A DNA stretch of 64,000 bases from contig JAGGNK010007448.1 of assembly GCA_017590115.1 (NCBI GenBank), positions 2,582,815 to 2,646,814 on the forward strand. The letters run 5' to 3'. Below are positions 11,524 to 24,150 of this stretch, in pieces. How positions within the stretch are numbered: the first letter of the stretch is position 1; each line of letters begins with the position of its first letter. Source of the DNA: Montifringilla adamsi. Its lineage: Eukaryota; Chordata; Aves; Passeriformes; Passeridae. The notes beneath the pieces were generated by a model that saw nothing but the letters and a program-made list of their open reading frames with translations, made no database searches and was not told the origin of the DNA. A program made the translations under genes and the position numbers.

Positions 11524-13837
11524 ATTGATTTTGGGAGTTTTGGGCTCAATCTCGTGTCCCCTCTGCCTGCTGTCCCCTTTGGCAGGAGCAGCTGGTGATG
11601 AGGGCACAGACCCAGAGGTGCCTCTCAGTGCCTGGCAGGGAGAAGGAGAGCAGAGAAACCAGCAGTGGGGACAAAGTGAGTAATGGTGGCAGCAGCCTGA
11701 GTCAGCAGTCAGTCATTCCGGGCTGTGAAAAGCCCTTTCTCATGTGGTTGGAGCGAACATCGCACCGGTGGCGCGGGGTGCTGGGAGATGTTCCCGACCT
11801 CAGCACAACCATCAGGCCTGTTGAATTTCCCTTCCACCCAATATTTAGTTTCCTGATCGAGCTTTGTCCCCTGTACCTGTTCTCTGTGAACTTTAACCGA
11901 GAGAGGCCAGCAGGAGCTGGGGGACTTTCAGGGGACCGCAGAGCTGCGGGTGACACTTTAAGCCATTGCTGTTTGCTTTTGTTTCAGCCCAAAAGATGTT
12001 TGTAAGTGTGTGTCTGACTGAATGGAAAGATGGGGTGGATTTTTTGGTTGTTGTTGCTAAATATTTCCATGCATTTTCTGAGATGATTTAAGAGGTGGCT
12101 GCTGAAGTCATTTGCAGTAACTGAGTAAGTGAAATCAGGGTCAGAAGCTCAAGGTCCCAACTCTGTTGTTTTGGATGTATAAATGAGCTGATGTCCTTGA
12201 GCTTAATTTTTTTCCCCTCCCCAGCTCAGAACTGTTTAAAAAAATGAGCAAAGGTTGGAAAAACTTCAGGATCTACACGTCAATCTAACCTTATCCACTC
12301 TTTTCTTTCCCAGTGATGTGCACATCCTGTCCCAAGGAAATGCTCCCCGTTCTCCCTGTCACAGATGCCATAAGATACTGGAGAATCTTTTTTAGTCATC
12401 TGAGGTATGAAATATAATTACTGTTGCTAGACATTGCAAGGGTTTTAAATTATCAGTTCTTATGAAATCTCTGCAGTGGGAGCTGAGCCTTATCTCCTTA
12501 TGTCCTGACAGCACAGCCCACGGAGCCTTGTTCCTGTTTAGTGGAAGGAACTCACCTGTCACCTCATTGCCTCAGTTCTCACCCTGCTGTCACACAGTAA
12601 TAACCTCTCACTGAAATGCTCACTAGAGAGTGGCAATCCTGTCCTGTTCAGGCACATCCCTCCTGTTTGATCTGTACTTACAGCAGCAGGTCCACACCCA
12701 AAGCAGACACAGGGTAAGCTCAGGTTTCTGGGGCTGCTCTGCTTTCTGAGCTTGGCTGTGGCACCAGAATAACCATTAAAACTCTTGGCTGAAGCGCTGA
12801 GCTCCAACGCCAGAATTTTGGTGGTTTCACCTTTTTTTTAAAGGAAGAAGGAAGGCAGGTGCCTGCTGCAAGCCAGGTAAGATTTAGCCCGCAGTTATTA
12901 ACAGCAACAGGTTCTGCTGTGTTAGAAACTGCCCACAGCTGATTCCTTTTGCTCATCTTAGACATTTCCATGGCCCTGGGAACGGCTCAGCAAGGAACCT
13001 CCAGGAATGCCCAGATCCATCCTCACTGCCTGAGCCACCCCCTCAGCTGGCCCTGGGCAGATCAAGGCTGATCTGGAGCAGGTGGAAAAGGGAGACCCAA
13101 ACCTTCTCCTCTTGGCTGAACCATCCCTCACGTGGCAGGAGGTGGAGAGGTTTGTGTTCAAAGCAGGCTGGAGTGGTGCTGTGCAGGGACAGGTTTCTGT
13201 TTTGCAGTGCTCAGAGCTGTCTCTGTGAGCATGGCAGCGGCTGTGGAGGAGGCTGTGGATGTCAAACGATGCTGAAGTGTGACTTTTCCATGGGAGCAGC
13301 TTCTCCTGTGTGTGGCACGAGCACGAGGGCTCTGAAAGGTCTGTTTTGAAGTGACTCTGCCAGGTTTTGTATTTGAGTGTAGCCCTCTGGCACCCTGGAT
13401 GTACAGACACATCCCCGAAGGGTGGGAGGCAGCAGGGGGGAGGTGGGAAGTTCACAGGGTGCTCCAAAGGAAGGGCTACATCCTGGCTCAGGGCCACACA
13501 CAAACATTTCCCCAAAGGCACTTGGGACTTACTGGTTTCTAAACCCCAGAACTGGGCCCTGTTCCCCCCTCCCCTCGCAGCAGTGATGCAGCCACCTCTG
13601 AGTACAACACTGACTCTCTCAGGAGGCACCTCAGGTCACCCTGTGGCTTCTGCAACGTCCTCAGCTGCTGTGTGGGACAGCCAGCCCTGCCTTGTGCTGC
13701 TCGGTTCCTGTTCCCAGCAGAGCTCAGGACAGCCAGAGTTGATGTCACCTTCCTATCACTGTCTGTGGACCTGTGACTTCCTCATGAGGGGAAGAGGAGG
13801 GGCAGACACAGATCTGTGACACAGACAAGTGACAGGG

Positions 13838-14095
13838 CACTGTGAGGGCACGGCTGGGGCTGGGCCAGGGCAGCTCAGGCTGAAGATCAGGCAAGGTTCT
13901 TCCCCCAGAGGGTGCTGGCACTGCCCAGGCTCCCCAGGGAATGGGCACGGCCCCGAGGCTGCCAGAGCTCCAGGAGCCTTTGGACAGCGCTGCCAGGGAT
14001 GCCCAGGGTGGGCTTGTTGGGGGGTCTGGGCAGGGACAGGGGCTGGGCTGGGTGATCCTGGTGGGTCCCTTCCAGACCAGGATATTCTGTGACCT
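13838..14095 (+). mobile_element. CR1 LINE 3' fragment
   Basis: This is nearly the same as the end of 7650-8290, from GGGCACGGCTGGGGCTGGGC to CCCTTCCAGACCAGGATATT. It is a 5'-truncated insertion. Confidence 0.8.
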
Positions 14096-15784
14096 GCTAC
14101 AGCAAAATGTCCCCATGCTGTGGGCTTTGTCCCTCCCCTGAGCTCAGCTGGGGGGTGGTGCTGGGATGGGCATTCAGGTGTAAAGATACCCCTGTGTGGG
14201 AGCTGGGTGTGCTGGACTGGGGAAACACCTGGGGAAAGAGTGTCCAGCCAGAAGCTCGGTGTCTTGGCTGTGTCCCATATTCCTGTCTCCTAGCACCCCA
14301 TTGGGGTGTCAGGAATTCCATGAACAGCACTCACTTGCTCCCTCTGCAGCTGTGACCCTGCTGGGGTGGAAGCACAGGCCATTTGTGCCATTTGTCCATC
14401 AGGTTGGTCAATGCTCCTTCTCACCCCTGGTGAATTAATAAATTGTCTTCCCCACTCTTCATGGGACTTCCAAGAGAAATGCATCCTCTACAGGCTAAGA
14501 AAACCAAAATTAGATGCCAATTTTGTAAAAGATGGGGAAAAGCAAGGCTGTAAGAGCTTCAAACCTCCTTAAGGTGCACCCAGCCCCTGCCTAAACACAA
14601 AGCCTGGACTCTACAGCAGTGGGACTGAGCTGGGTCTTGCCCCCGTTCCCTCCAGTTAAAAGCTGCCTTACAGACACCTTGCTGGTGCTGAGCAGGAGAA
14701 GGTGAGGTGGATTTTGGGGAGCTGCTGGTGGTGAGGAGCCCAGGGGAGCAGGGCTGGGCTGCCTCACCCACCACTGGTTTCCGTTTCCCTGCTCTGGCTG
14801 TGACTGGAAGTTGCACTGCTAAAAAACAACATGGTAAGGGCCCATCCTCACCCCCATTAACTCTGCTGAGATGAATGTGGTTGCAGCAGAAATGAGCCTG
14901 GCACAAGGGCTTTATTTTATTTTTAGCCTGACTGGAAGGAGAAAGAATAGTAATTTTGTCATTGAGCAATTTCCGGCCTGGTTTTGCAAACTCCAGAAGT
15001 TTCTGGTGCTCAGGTAAACACGCAAAGTGCTCAGAGCTTTGCAGCTCTTCATCACTTCCCATCACCTCTGCCAACCTTCAGCCACAGCAAGGAGAGATGA
15101 AGGCTGAGGGTTTGGGATGGAGGTGGCTGGAATGAACAGAACCAGTTTCCTGCAGTGCCTCCATCCCTTGGCTGCCCCATCCCTGATGGAGCTGCTGGGA
15201 CAGCCTGGGGTTGGCACTCAGGGAGGGGCAGGTGTGACATGCCAGCTGTAAAACCTGGTCTGGCACAGCAATTTGGAGCCCTCACGGTGAGCATGAGGCT
15301 GTGGCTTGACAGTAAAGCTGACACACTGAGAAATCATCTTCCCAGTTACGTCAGAGCCAGGAAACTCAGAGAGAGAAATGTCCTTTCCATTACGAGATGC
15401 ACCCACTGTTCACTTGACTCACAACTCTCCCCATCCAAGTGGCAATGCAAATCTCCCCGAGGGAAGGTTTAGTTTGGGAGCAGAGCTGTCCTGAGGCTGT
15501 GAAATGTCCCTGGGAGGCTGTTTGGAGCAGCAAGGCAGCTGTGGGGCTTTGCAAACTGGGGGTGGGTGTTTGCTCCCTCAGGGAGCATCCCCAGCAGCCA
15601 CTGCTGCTTGTGTGTGCTGCTTCAGGTGGCAGCACTGATGCCTTAGGATTTGAGCTTTTATATATTCCATATATTTGTAACCCAGCAGTTCTTTAGTGGA
15701 TAACTCCACACTCCACACACAGTGTGAGCTGCTGCTTTCCCGTTTTGGGCAGACACAGCAATTCCTCTCCAGGCCTGGCAATCA
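14096..15784. other. Intergenic sequence
   Basis: Unique sequence. I see nothing I can name. Confidence 0.55.
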
Positions 15785-16081
15785 AGGACACCTCACTGCC
15801 CCAGGCCCCAGAGATGGAAACAAAAGTGAGTTTTGGGGAGAGCAAACTTGGGGTCAGTTCCTTCATTAGCTGAAGCTGTAATTGGCAAATTAACCCCCAA
15901 TATGCAAATGGACCAAACTTATAAAAGTGTGAAACCCGTGACCCATTGTCCATTTTGGGTGTAGGCCCTGGGGGCTTTGCCTGCCCTAAATGTACCTGAA
16001 TGCTCTTCAATAAATATACCTGCTTTTTATTGCCTTAATTTTGTCTGGCCTCTGTTTTTTAGGTAGCCTCAAAAGGCATCA
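15785..16081 (+). mobile_element. Solo LTR, family B copy 1, promoter elements intact
   Basis: This has an inverted partner at 43549-43849. Shared blocks are GCTGAAGCTGTAATTGG, AAATGGACCAAACTTATAA, CATTGTCCATTTTGGGTGTA and CTGGCCTCTGTTT. It keeps an octamer ATGCAAAT (15902-15909), a TATA box TATAAAA (15920-15926) and AATAAA (16009-16014). That order is normal for a retroviral U3-R-U5. No coding region is attached. Confidence 0.6.
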
Positions 16082-16690
16082 CTAGAGGAAAAAAGCCCAT
16101 CCCAATAAATCCCAAAACTTAATTAGTTCTGTCTCATTGTTTCTGCTAGCTGGCTGTTCTCTCTAGAATATAAGGAAATACATCTTCCAGTTTTCTTCTG
16201 AAGGAAAGAGAACCCCTCAAACAGCACTGGATAACTCCCACTTGGCCATACCCAAGCTGCAGAACAGGAGGGTGGGGGGGAAAATTTATTTCAAATGCAC
16301 TCTTCTAAGAGAATAACACAAAGTGAATTTTTTGGGGCCCCACCAGCCTCCTGTCCATGCCTAGAAACAGCATGGAATGATCTTGAACTGCACACACTCT
16401 ACCTGCTCTGTCCCAGAGGGAAACACATTTCCTGTGGTGGGATTCTGGGAGCTGCTGCGGGCTGGAAATGCTTTTCAAATATTAGCACAAGGAACTGTTT
16501 CAGAACATTTTTCTTATGTGCTTCAGTCATTTCTTCATGGAGAAAAAGCACTTGCTCACCCAGCCATCCACACCGCACAAAGCACAAGCCCTAGACAGGT
16601 TTGCAGGTGAGTTATGAACCCCAGAGGGAAAACTAAACCTGGTTTCAGCCCTTTACCCATCTGCCCTGTGTAAGAGCCTGAGACGAGAGA

Positions 16691-17100
16691 TGTGGGACTT
16701 CCAAAATGCTGTTTATTGTATACAAAATGCTGTTTATTGTATATTACAGCTCTTCAAAATGCTGTCTATTGTATAGAAGATGTTACAGCAGCCATGGGTC
16801 GTGGGTGACAGAGCCACACCTAAAGCTGCCAGCTACAGCTAGAGGCAAGCCTGAAGCCCCTTTAGTTCTGGTTACAATGCATTATACATTTTTCTTTGCT
16901 GAACATCTTTATACATAACAACCAATCAGCACCATACACAACATCTTTACTATTGCCTATAGCCTGTCATAACTACCATTGCCATATTATGGCAATACTG
17001 TCCAACCACATGAGTTAGTATGGTGCAGTTTGAGCTTAAAGTTGTTTTTCAGTTTTCTTGCAGTGGAAAATTCTTGGGCCCTTTTTCTACTTGCCACATC
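16691..17100 (-). mobile_element. Candidate LTR, family E (inverted), triplicated poly(A) region
   Basis: The left end TGTGGGACTTCC is the reverse of a TCCCACA LTR end. It is followed by three copies of CAAAATGCTGTTTATTGTA-like sequence (16702-16720, 16723-16741, 16755-16773). On the minus strand two of these carry AATAAA and the third AATAGA. The right boundary, near GCCACATC at about 17090, is uncertain. Confidence 0.45.
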
Positions 17101-17639
17101 AGGATGTCTGTTTGACTGAGGTATCTTCTGCTTTTCCTAAGACCTCTTTCTGCTTGGAAAAAACATCTTTTTGTTTGTGGTCAACATATCCTTTACTCTG
17201 CTCACAAAACCTCCTTCCAGCTTGACTTAACCTTTGCTTTTTAAGTTGTCCAGTAAGACTGGCTCAGCAATCCTCAATTTACACATTTATTGTTTTTCTA
17301 TATCAAGCCTTGCTTCCATCTCTATTCTGCTCTCAGGCTCTGCATTCAGAGATCTTTCTGCCAAGCACACATAGCTGTGAGACTTTCTTGTCAAACTTTC
17401 ATCCTTCCCAACAGCCCTGGCTGGTTCTGGCAGGCAGTGGGTGCAGAACTCTCCCCCCAGTGCAAATGCTCCACTGCTTGGGTCTCACACTGCTTTTGCA
17501 CAGGTGCATTTCTCCCAAAGGTGTTTTCAGCCTCAGAGAGTGGCAGAAGTTTGACTTTTACAAACCCAGCAGTGAAATGGGGACAGGGATGCCACTGCAG
17601 TGTTATCAATGCAGGCTTCCCCCAGCCAGGGAATAACGT

Positions 17640-17965
17640 GCTCTGACTCCATGATTTCAGAACGCTGAACAATTGCTTTATTAAGCTCTATTATATTACA
17701 CTAATACTATGCTATAACTATACTAAGGAGACACTACACTAAAGAGAAACTCAAGGAAACCCCGTGACTGTCTCAGAGGGTCATGACACAGCTTTGACCC
17801 AATTGGCCAATCAATCCAAACAATCATCACCAGTGTCCAATTAACAAATCTCTCTCAGTAAACACTCTCCATAACACATTCCACATATTCAGGAGCAGTG
17901 AATAGAGATAAGAATTGATTTCTCTTCTTCTTTCTGTGCTTCTCCAGGAAAAATCCTTGGAGAAG
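17640..17965 (-). mobile_element. Solo LTR remnant, family A copy 3 (inverted)
   Basis: Read on the minus strand this matches the family A LTR. It has TTCTCTTTAGTGTAGTGTC, TTAATAAAGCAATTGTTCAG with AATAAA, and TTGGCCAATTGGGTCAAAGC close to the CAATTAGGTCAAAGC block of the copy at 1620. No internal sequence is attached. Confidence 0.55.
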
Positions 17966-19764
17966 TTGTGCCTGCTGCTCTCTGTGAAGAGAGCTGTGGC
18001 CACACAGTGTCCCCCCAGTGTCCCCTGGTGCTGTGCAGGGAGCCCTTCAGGACTGGCTCTCTGTTCTGTAATCATCCCTCTGGCATCTCACCTCCCTTTC
18101 TGCAACTGCTTCCTCAGAGGTGTCTCCACTTCTCCCTCCAGGCTGCTGCTCCGGCAGAGCTGTGTTCCCCTGGGCTGTCCCAGCAGCTCCTCCCTCCATC
18201 GGGATGAAGGGAACAGGAAATCCAGAAGGGATGAAGGGAGCAGGAAATCCAGCGGGGCTCATCCATGCTGGGAGCTCTGCACAGAGGATTTTGCTCTGTG
18301 CTGAGGAGGGAGCAGCTGCTGGAGCACGAGCTCCCAAAGCCACTGCAGGGAACGGGCACCAGCTCTGCTTTCCCTTCCCACCCACAGAAACAAGTGTGAG
18401 AGCCAGTTCTCTCACTTTGAAGTGTGTGGCTTTGTCAGCTGGAACAAAACCCAGGCATGAAACAGATTTTCCCAGAGTGAGACTCACCTGAGTCAGCGTT
18501 TCAGCTGTTCTTTGTCCACAGGCTGGACTTTGCACCCCAAATTCTGGCTTCCTTTTCCACTTTTACTGTTTAAAATGCACTGCAAGCCACACTGGTTTGA
18601 TTGTTTAAGCAGAAAAGGCTTTTTCCCACCTGGGAATGGGACAGCTGAGCTGGATTTATTCTTTTTAACAAAAGAAATTTTGAGGTGGGTGTGTAAGGGA
18701 TGTGTGCCCACCTCTCTGGGAAGATCATATTAGAATTGGCAAGACTAAAGAGGTTCCATTTCATGTAAGACATGGAAGTTTTAATCATCAAGAACAAGGA
18801 TTTATTCTCCTGGTGTTACATGCCAATTAGCTGAGGTAATTTTCTTTTATGACTTTACCTATTTAATTTCCATTACAAGTAAATCAAAAGCTAAATTGCC
18901 CAAAGGTCATTCAGGGAAACACTTTGCCAGGGATGGCTGGCATGGAGAGCTGGGGGTTTCCTTCCCTTGGCACATCCCTGCACAGAAACATGCCTGGCGT
19001 GTTTGCAGAGTGAAAATTCAGGAATATTTCACCTGAACAGCTCCCTCATGTCTGCACACATCTTCTCAATGGGGATGGGATGGGTCCATGCATTTCCTGG
19101 CATTTGAGGAATGAACTGAAATATCTCCAGCACTGCCTGCTTCATCCCCAGGCATCCCCAGCACTTTTTCCTGGAGGAAATCCAACCTGGCTCGTGTCCC
19201 ATCTGTTCCAGATGTGCTGGGATAAGGATCAGCCTTTGGTCTCTCACAGGAGGCTGAGCAGATGCAGAGCTCCTGTAGCTGCAGGAGGGGTTGGGAACAG
19301 CCTGGAAGAACCATGGAGGGACTTTTGGGACTGGCACAGGACTGAGCTGAATCCCTTCACCTCCCTCAAGCCCAGAGCAAGCAGGATCACAAAGCACTGT
19401 GGGGAATAAGAGCCTCATGTGTTGATTTGTGTCCAGATTAATTAGTTTAGAGAGAGGATGGACCTGGAGAGCTTTGCTTTGGCAAGAAAAATCTCCTCAT
19501 TGTCCCTGGGGATGATCCCAAGGTTGTCCTGCCCATCCAGGAAGGTTTCTCTCAGGAGTTGGTGCTGCCTTCTCACAATGCCCCCTTGGTACATCCCCCC
19601 TGCACATGAATTTGTTTTAATTAGTCAAGTTGGTTAAGCAGCCCTCACAGCCATCCTTGCAGGTGTAAATATATGAGTCTGGGAGCTCTGAGTGCTTCCA
19701 GACAGCTGCAATTTTTCAGCAGAGTCAGCTCCCACTCCCTGTTTCTATGGCTTGCTTGGGTTTC
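17966..19764. other. Intergenic sequence
   Basis: Unique apart from a doubled GGGATGAAGGGAACAGGAAA-like 25-mer near 18200-18250. No gene seen. Confidence 0.55.
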
Positions 19765-20287
19765 ACTGATTCACAGAATTCACAGAGTCATTGGGTTGGA
19801 AGAGACCTTCAAGATCATTGAGTCCAACCCAGCCCCAACCCCTCACCTAAACCCTGGCACCCAGTGCCACATCCAGGCTTTGTTAAACACACCCAGGGAT
19901 GGGGACTCCACCACCTCCCTGGGCAGCCATTCCAGAACTTTATCACTCTTTCTGTGAAAAACTTTTCCCTGATATCCAACCTGTATTTCCCTTGATGCAG
20001 CTTGAGGCTGTGTGCTCTGGTTGTGTCAGTGCTGCCTGGAGAAAGAGCCCAGCCCCAGCTGAGCACAGCCACCTTTCAGGAGCTGTGCAGAGTGAGGAGG
20101 GCACCCCTGAGTCTCCTTTTCTCCACGTGAGCACCCCCAGCTCCCTCAGTGGTTCCTCTCAGGGTTTGTGTTCCCAGCCCCTCTCCAGCCTCGTTGCCTC
20201 CTCTGGATGTGCTTGAGTGTCCCAAGGTCCTTCCAAAACTTAGGGGCCAGAACTGGACACCGCACTCCAGGTGTGGCCTCACCAGTT
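19765..20287 (-). mobile_element. CR1 LINE 3' fragment (inverted)
   Basis: The left end shows the CR1 tail ATTCACAGAATTCACAGAGT, then GGTTGGAAGAGACCTTCAAG. It runs through CTCCACCACCTCCCTGGGCA to GGACACCGCACTCCAGGTGT. This is a CR1 in minus orientation of about 520 bp, with frameshifts. Confidence 0.85.
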
Positions 20288-22602
20288 GAAGTTTAACTAA
20301 ATTTACCTAAATTAAGCGATGCAAGGATGATTAAATTCAAAGAGTGAGCACATACTGGATGTTGTGAGCACTTTGAGCTGACAACCAGTGCCCCTTGTCC
20401 AGGGGCTCTGCTCTTATCCCTCCCTCTGTGGGAAAACAGGAGCAGCCTCAGGATGTGTGTCCTTCCTTGTGTCTTCATCAAGTCTGGAGAACTGTGTTGC
20501 TCTTTGCTGCTGCAGCCTTTTCTCTTACCCTGGGAGTGCAAAAATTGATGGAGAATTATGGAAACTGTGACATCCTGGCAAGGAGACTGGGAAGTTTTTT
20601 GCATTTGGGGTTATTTCACTCTTACATTTTATTCAGAGCCCAGGACCATAGTGATGGCCCCTGGCTGATGGTGATGGTGCTAATTAGAACTGGGCAAGAT
20701 ATTTTTATCAACTGTTTATCCACTGTAATTTCAAATTGAGGACAACCAAGACAATATGTCAAATTCTGCATTGATTTTCAATTTTTTGTTTTGAAGCCCA
20801 GAGTGCTGCATTTCAGCATTTTTCAGTATGGAATGTTTCAATGTTACATTTCAAAATGAGGTCCCGGTGTTAAATTTAGATACCTTTTGATTAAAAAAAG
20901 GAAAAAGAAAAAAAAGCTTAATCTCCATGAGAAGATTTAATTTGACACAATGACCTTCCCCTGCCAATTTTTTACTCCATGTTCAGGAAGAAAAAAAAGT
21001 TTTTAATGGCTGTGACCTTAATTTTATGACGGATGGGAAACAGAAATTTATTCAGTGAGTGGCAAATGCAGTTGTTTCTCAGTACCACCATCCAAGGCTG
21101 AAAATAAAGGTGTAAATCCAGAGGTTTCTTGTGGATTTTTATAATTCTGGTTAAATCAGAGGGGCAGGGAAAGGAGGAGACCCTGGCTCAGTCCTGGCAG
21201 GGATGTGCTCCTGCTGCCATCAGGGATGGGAGGGAAGGGGCTGATTTTGGAGCAGGGGGAGTGGATCCAATCTATGGTCAGAGACAGAGGGATAGATAAA
21301 GGATCCAGGATTTATATGATCCAGTCTGGAGGAGGAGGTGAAGGTGCTGGAGCCTGGATGCAGTGCCCAGCCTTGCAGGGCAGGGAGCAGAGCAATGGTC
21401 AGGTGCCCAAAGTGGCTTTGCCAGGGAGGAAAATAGGGAAGAGCAAATGGATCCTCCATTCCTTGGTCTGAGCAGCCTCAGAGCCAGCCTGAGAGAATTC
21501 ATCCTACCCAAACACCAGTGCCAGCACACCCCAGGATGTTTTCCAGTGCCCAGCTCACACCTTCCTGCTGGAGTTTAACCCTGTTATCCCCTGGTTCATC
21601 CCAGGGACAGGTGATGAGCAAGGCCTGGGTGCCACAGGACAGGTTTTCACTCGGTGTTAATTGGCAAAACTCCCAGGAACAACAGCAAAAACCATCCAGG
21701 GAGCAGGGGAATCACAAGAGGAGTGAGAGCTGAAGTCATCTCCTGTGCTGGATGCACAGATGTAGGGATGAGCCAGGATTGCACAGCTTGGCTGGGTTTG
21801 CTCTTTCCCAAAGGGCAGGAACATCCCTGAGCCTGGGTCTCAGCACGGTCCCTCACTGCTGCTGGGCTGGCACCTGGCCCTGTGGGGAAAGCCCCAGCCC
21901 CCACTGACCCAAAGAGGGGCTGATTTTCAGGCCTTGGCAGCTGCTTTTATAATCCCAGTCCCTTTTCAGGTGCCTGAGGGAGGGTGATCCCCAGAATCCC
22001 CCAAAAATTCTTCCCTTGAACATTGTTTTTCCCTCCCTTCCTCCCCTTTCTCTTAATTTCTCCTACAGACCCATGGAGCTTCACTTCCAGCCTCTCCCAT
22101 CCTTCCCCACTCCTGAATCCACCTTCCCTTGCAGGAGCCTGCTGGACCCATTTCTACCAATATTAATGCCTCAGGGCTCCTTTTTCTCAGGCCTGGAACT
22201 TTGCTTTTACCAACAAAATTTGTCTTCATCAGAAATATTGACATCAGGAGCCTCATCCAGGCATCTCTGGTGATTGTTTTTCCCTTTCTGCTCAGTGGCA
22301 GGCTTAAGCAAAACTCAGTTTGCTGCTGAGAAAAGCAGGGCTGAGATCAATGGCAAAGCTTTATTTTTGCTTCTTTTTATAACTGAAATATTATTGCAGC
22401 CAATTTATGGGCTGAGTTTCAGGAGCAGGAGCTGCAGCAGCCCCTGTTTTTCTCTGACCACCTGAGCTGTTTCAGAGGTTTGTAAAGAGGTTTTTAAATC
22501 AGGGAAGAGATGAAATAAAGTATTGCACTAACTGTGAGGGACGTGCCCCATACTGAGCTGGGAGTTGGCTGGAGCATCACAAATGTCTGGGAGGAGGGAG
22601 GG
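20288..22602. other. Intergenic sequence
   Basis: A/T-rich unique sequence, with one stray unit of the neighbouring minisatellite at 21286. No gene seen. Confidence 0.55.
21286..21330 (+). repeat. Isolated unit of the 22.6-kb minisatellite
   Basis: GGGATAGATAAAGGATCCAG then GATTTATATGATCCAG matches the units 1.3 kb to the right, as one lone copy. Confidence 0.7.
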
Positions 22603-23145
22603 GGGGATAAAGGGCTCCAGGATTTACAGGATCCAGAGAGGGATAGATAAAGGATGCCAGGATTTATATGGCCCAGATAAAAAAAGAGATATAAAAGGTT
22701 CCAGGATTTATAGGATCCAGAGGAGGCTAGATAAAGGATGTCAGGATTTATATGATTGATCCAGAGAGGGATAGATAAAGGGCTTCAGGATTTATAGGAT
22801 ACAGAGAGGGATAGACAAAGAATGCCAGGATTTATATGGCCCAGAGAAAGAAAGATGTAAAATGATCCAGGATTTAGAGGATTCAGAGAGGGAGGGATAT
22901 AAAAGAATCCAGGATTTATATGATTGATCCAGGGAGGAAGTAGATAAAGGGCTCCAGGATTTATAGGATCCAGAGAGGGAGTAAACAAGAGGCTCCAGAA
23001 TTTATAGGTTCCAGAGGAAAAGAGAGAGATAAAAGGCTCCAGGATTTTTGATCCAGAGAGGGAGGGATATAAAGGGTTGCAGGATTTCCATGGTACAGGG
23101 AAGTAGGAATAGATAGAAGATCCCAGGATTTCCACGGTCCAGAGT
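22603..23145 (+). repeat. Minisatellite, about 13 units of 40-45 bp
   Basis: Each unit follows CCAGGATTTATAGGATCCAG, then AGAGGGATAGATAAAGG plus two or three variable bases. Units differ by substitutions and short indels, and two or three subtypes seem to alternate (GGATCC, GGCCC, GATTGATCC). Confidence 0.9.
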
Positions 23146-23704
23146 ACTTCACTGTGGCTCTCCCTGCAGTTTTTGCCTGGAAGTGCCCCCAGGAGGGTCC
23201 CTGTGCTCTGTCACCTGCCCAAGGTGTGACAGTAGAGAGAGCAATGAGCAGCACCTGGCCATTAACATTCCCAACATTCCAGAGCCCAGCTGGAAAGCCG
23301 CTGCCTGGAAATGCCTCACCCGGGGATGGTTTTACTCAGCCTTTTCCTGGCACATTCCTCTTCCTAGCAGTTCCTTCCAGGTCAGGCCAACAATGTTGGA
23401 ATCTCCAGCCTGTCCTAATAACACAGGAAGTCATTGGACATATAAAAATATGACTTAATTTAGCTTTCCCTAGTCTGCAGAACATCCAGCTCCATTGGCT
23501 TCCTGAGCCCTGGAGTTGATTGCATCTCCTGCTGAACCTCTCCCTCTGCAGTGACTCCTTTGCTGTGGGTGACTGTGAGGGCACCACATTTTCCACATTT
23601 CCATCACGTGTTGGATCAGTCCAGTAAAACTCAGCGCAGTCCTGGCTGGCCTAACCCTCTCCCTGGCTGCAAACTCTTCCAGCTGTGCTGTTCTTCCTGA
23701 TGTC

Positions 23705-24150
23705 AGGAAAATTAATCCACAAGCATCAGAGGTTTATGTCCAAAAAGGAGACAGAGGAGTCCTTTGACTTTATTTGAATAAAGGGAGAGGCCCTGGGGCA
23801 TTCCCCTGGGGTCTCTCCAATTTTTGCAGGACGCAGCCTTCTTTTTATCCCAATTTCCCTGCCACATTTCCCTTCTCTCTTTCCCCATTGGCTGAGGTAC
23901 TTGAGAGGCACAGACTTCCAATACATCTGATACCAAAGATTTCCCTCTAATGTATAACCTCCCTTTTAATTTTTAATTCTTACGTAATTTAGGGGTTTTT
24001 CTTCCCCATTGTTTCTTTCATCTTTCAATGTGCAATTTCATTTATCAGCAACCCTAAAGTTTATTTGTAAAAGCAAATATCTTTTTCCATTCATCAATCA
24101 TTGGAATCCTTCCCATTGATTCTTTCATCTCCCAGTGCTAGTTTGATCTC
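23705..24150 (-). mobile_element. Candidate LTR-like element (inverted)
   Basis: TTTATTTGAATAAAG near 23768 gives AATAAA on both strands. It is followed by a pyrimidine-rich A/T-dense block typical of LTR U3 sequence read in reverse. I find no second copy in this window, so this rests on texture alone. Confidence 0.25.

Larger units (their letters stand above)
8291..13837. other. Intergenic sequence
   Basis: Contains the GATA cluster, a CR1 scrap and the 62-bp direct repeat pair. Several overlapping open frames of 60-223 codons exist on both strands. None has a domain, paired splice sites or a plausible neighbour. Confidence 0.55.

Noticed and set aside
12958..13629. 223-codon minus-strand frame
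   Set aside because: Cys/Ser/Pro-rich without a family match. An antisense frame of similar length exists over the same bases.
22603..23145. CRISPR-like array of repeats
   Set aside because: Repeats diverge from each other, there are no constant-length spacers, and the host is a vertebrate. It is a minisatellite.
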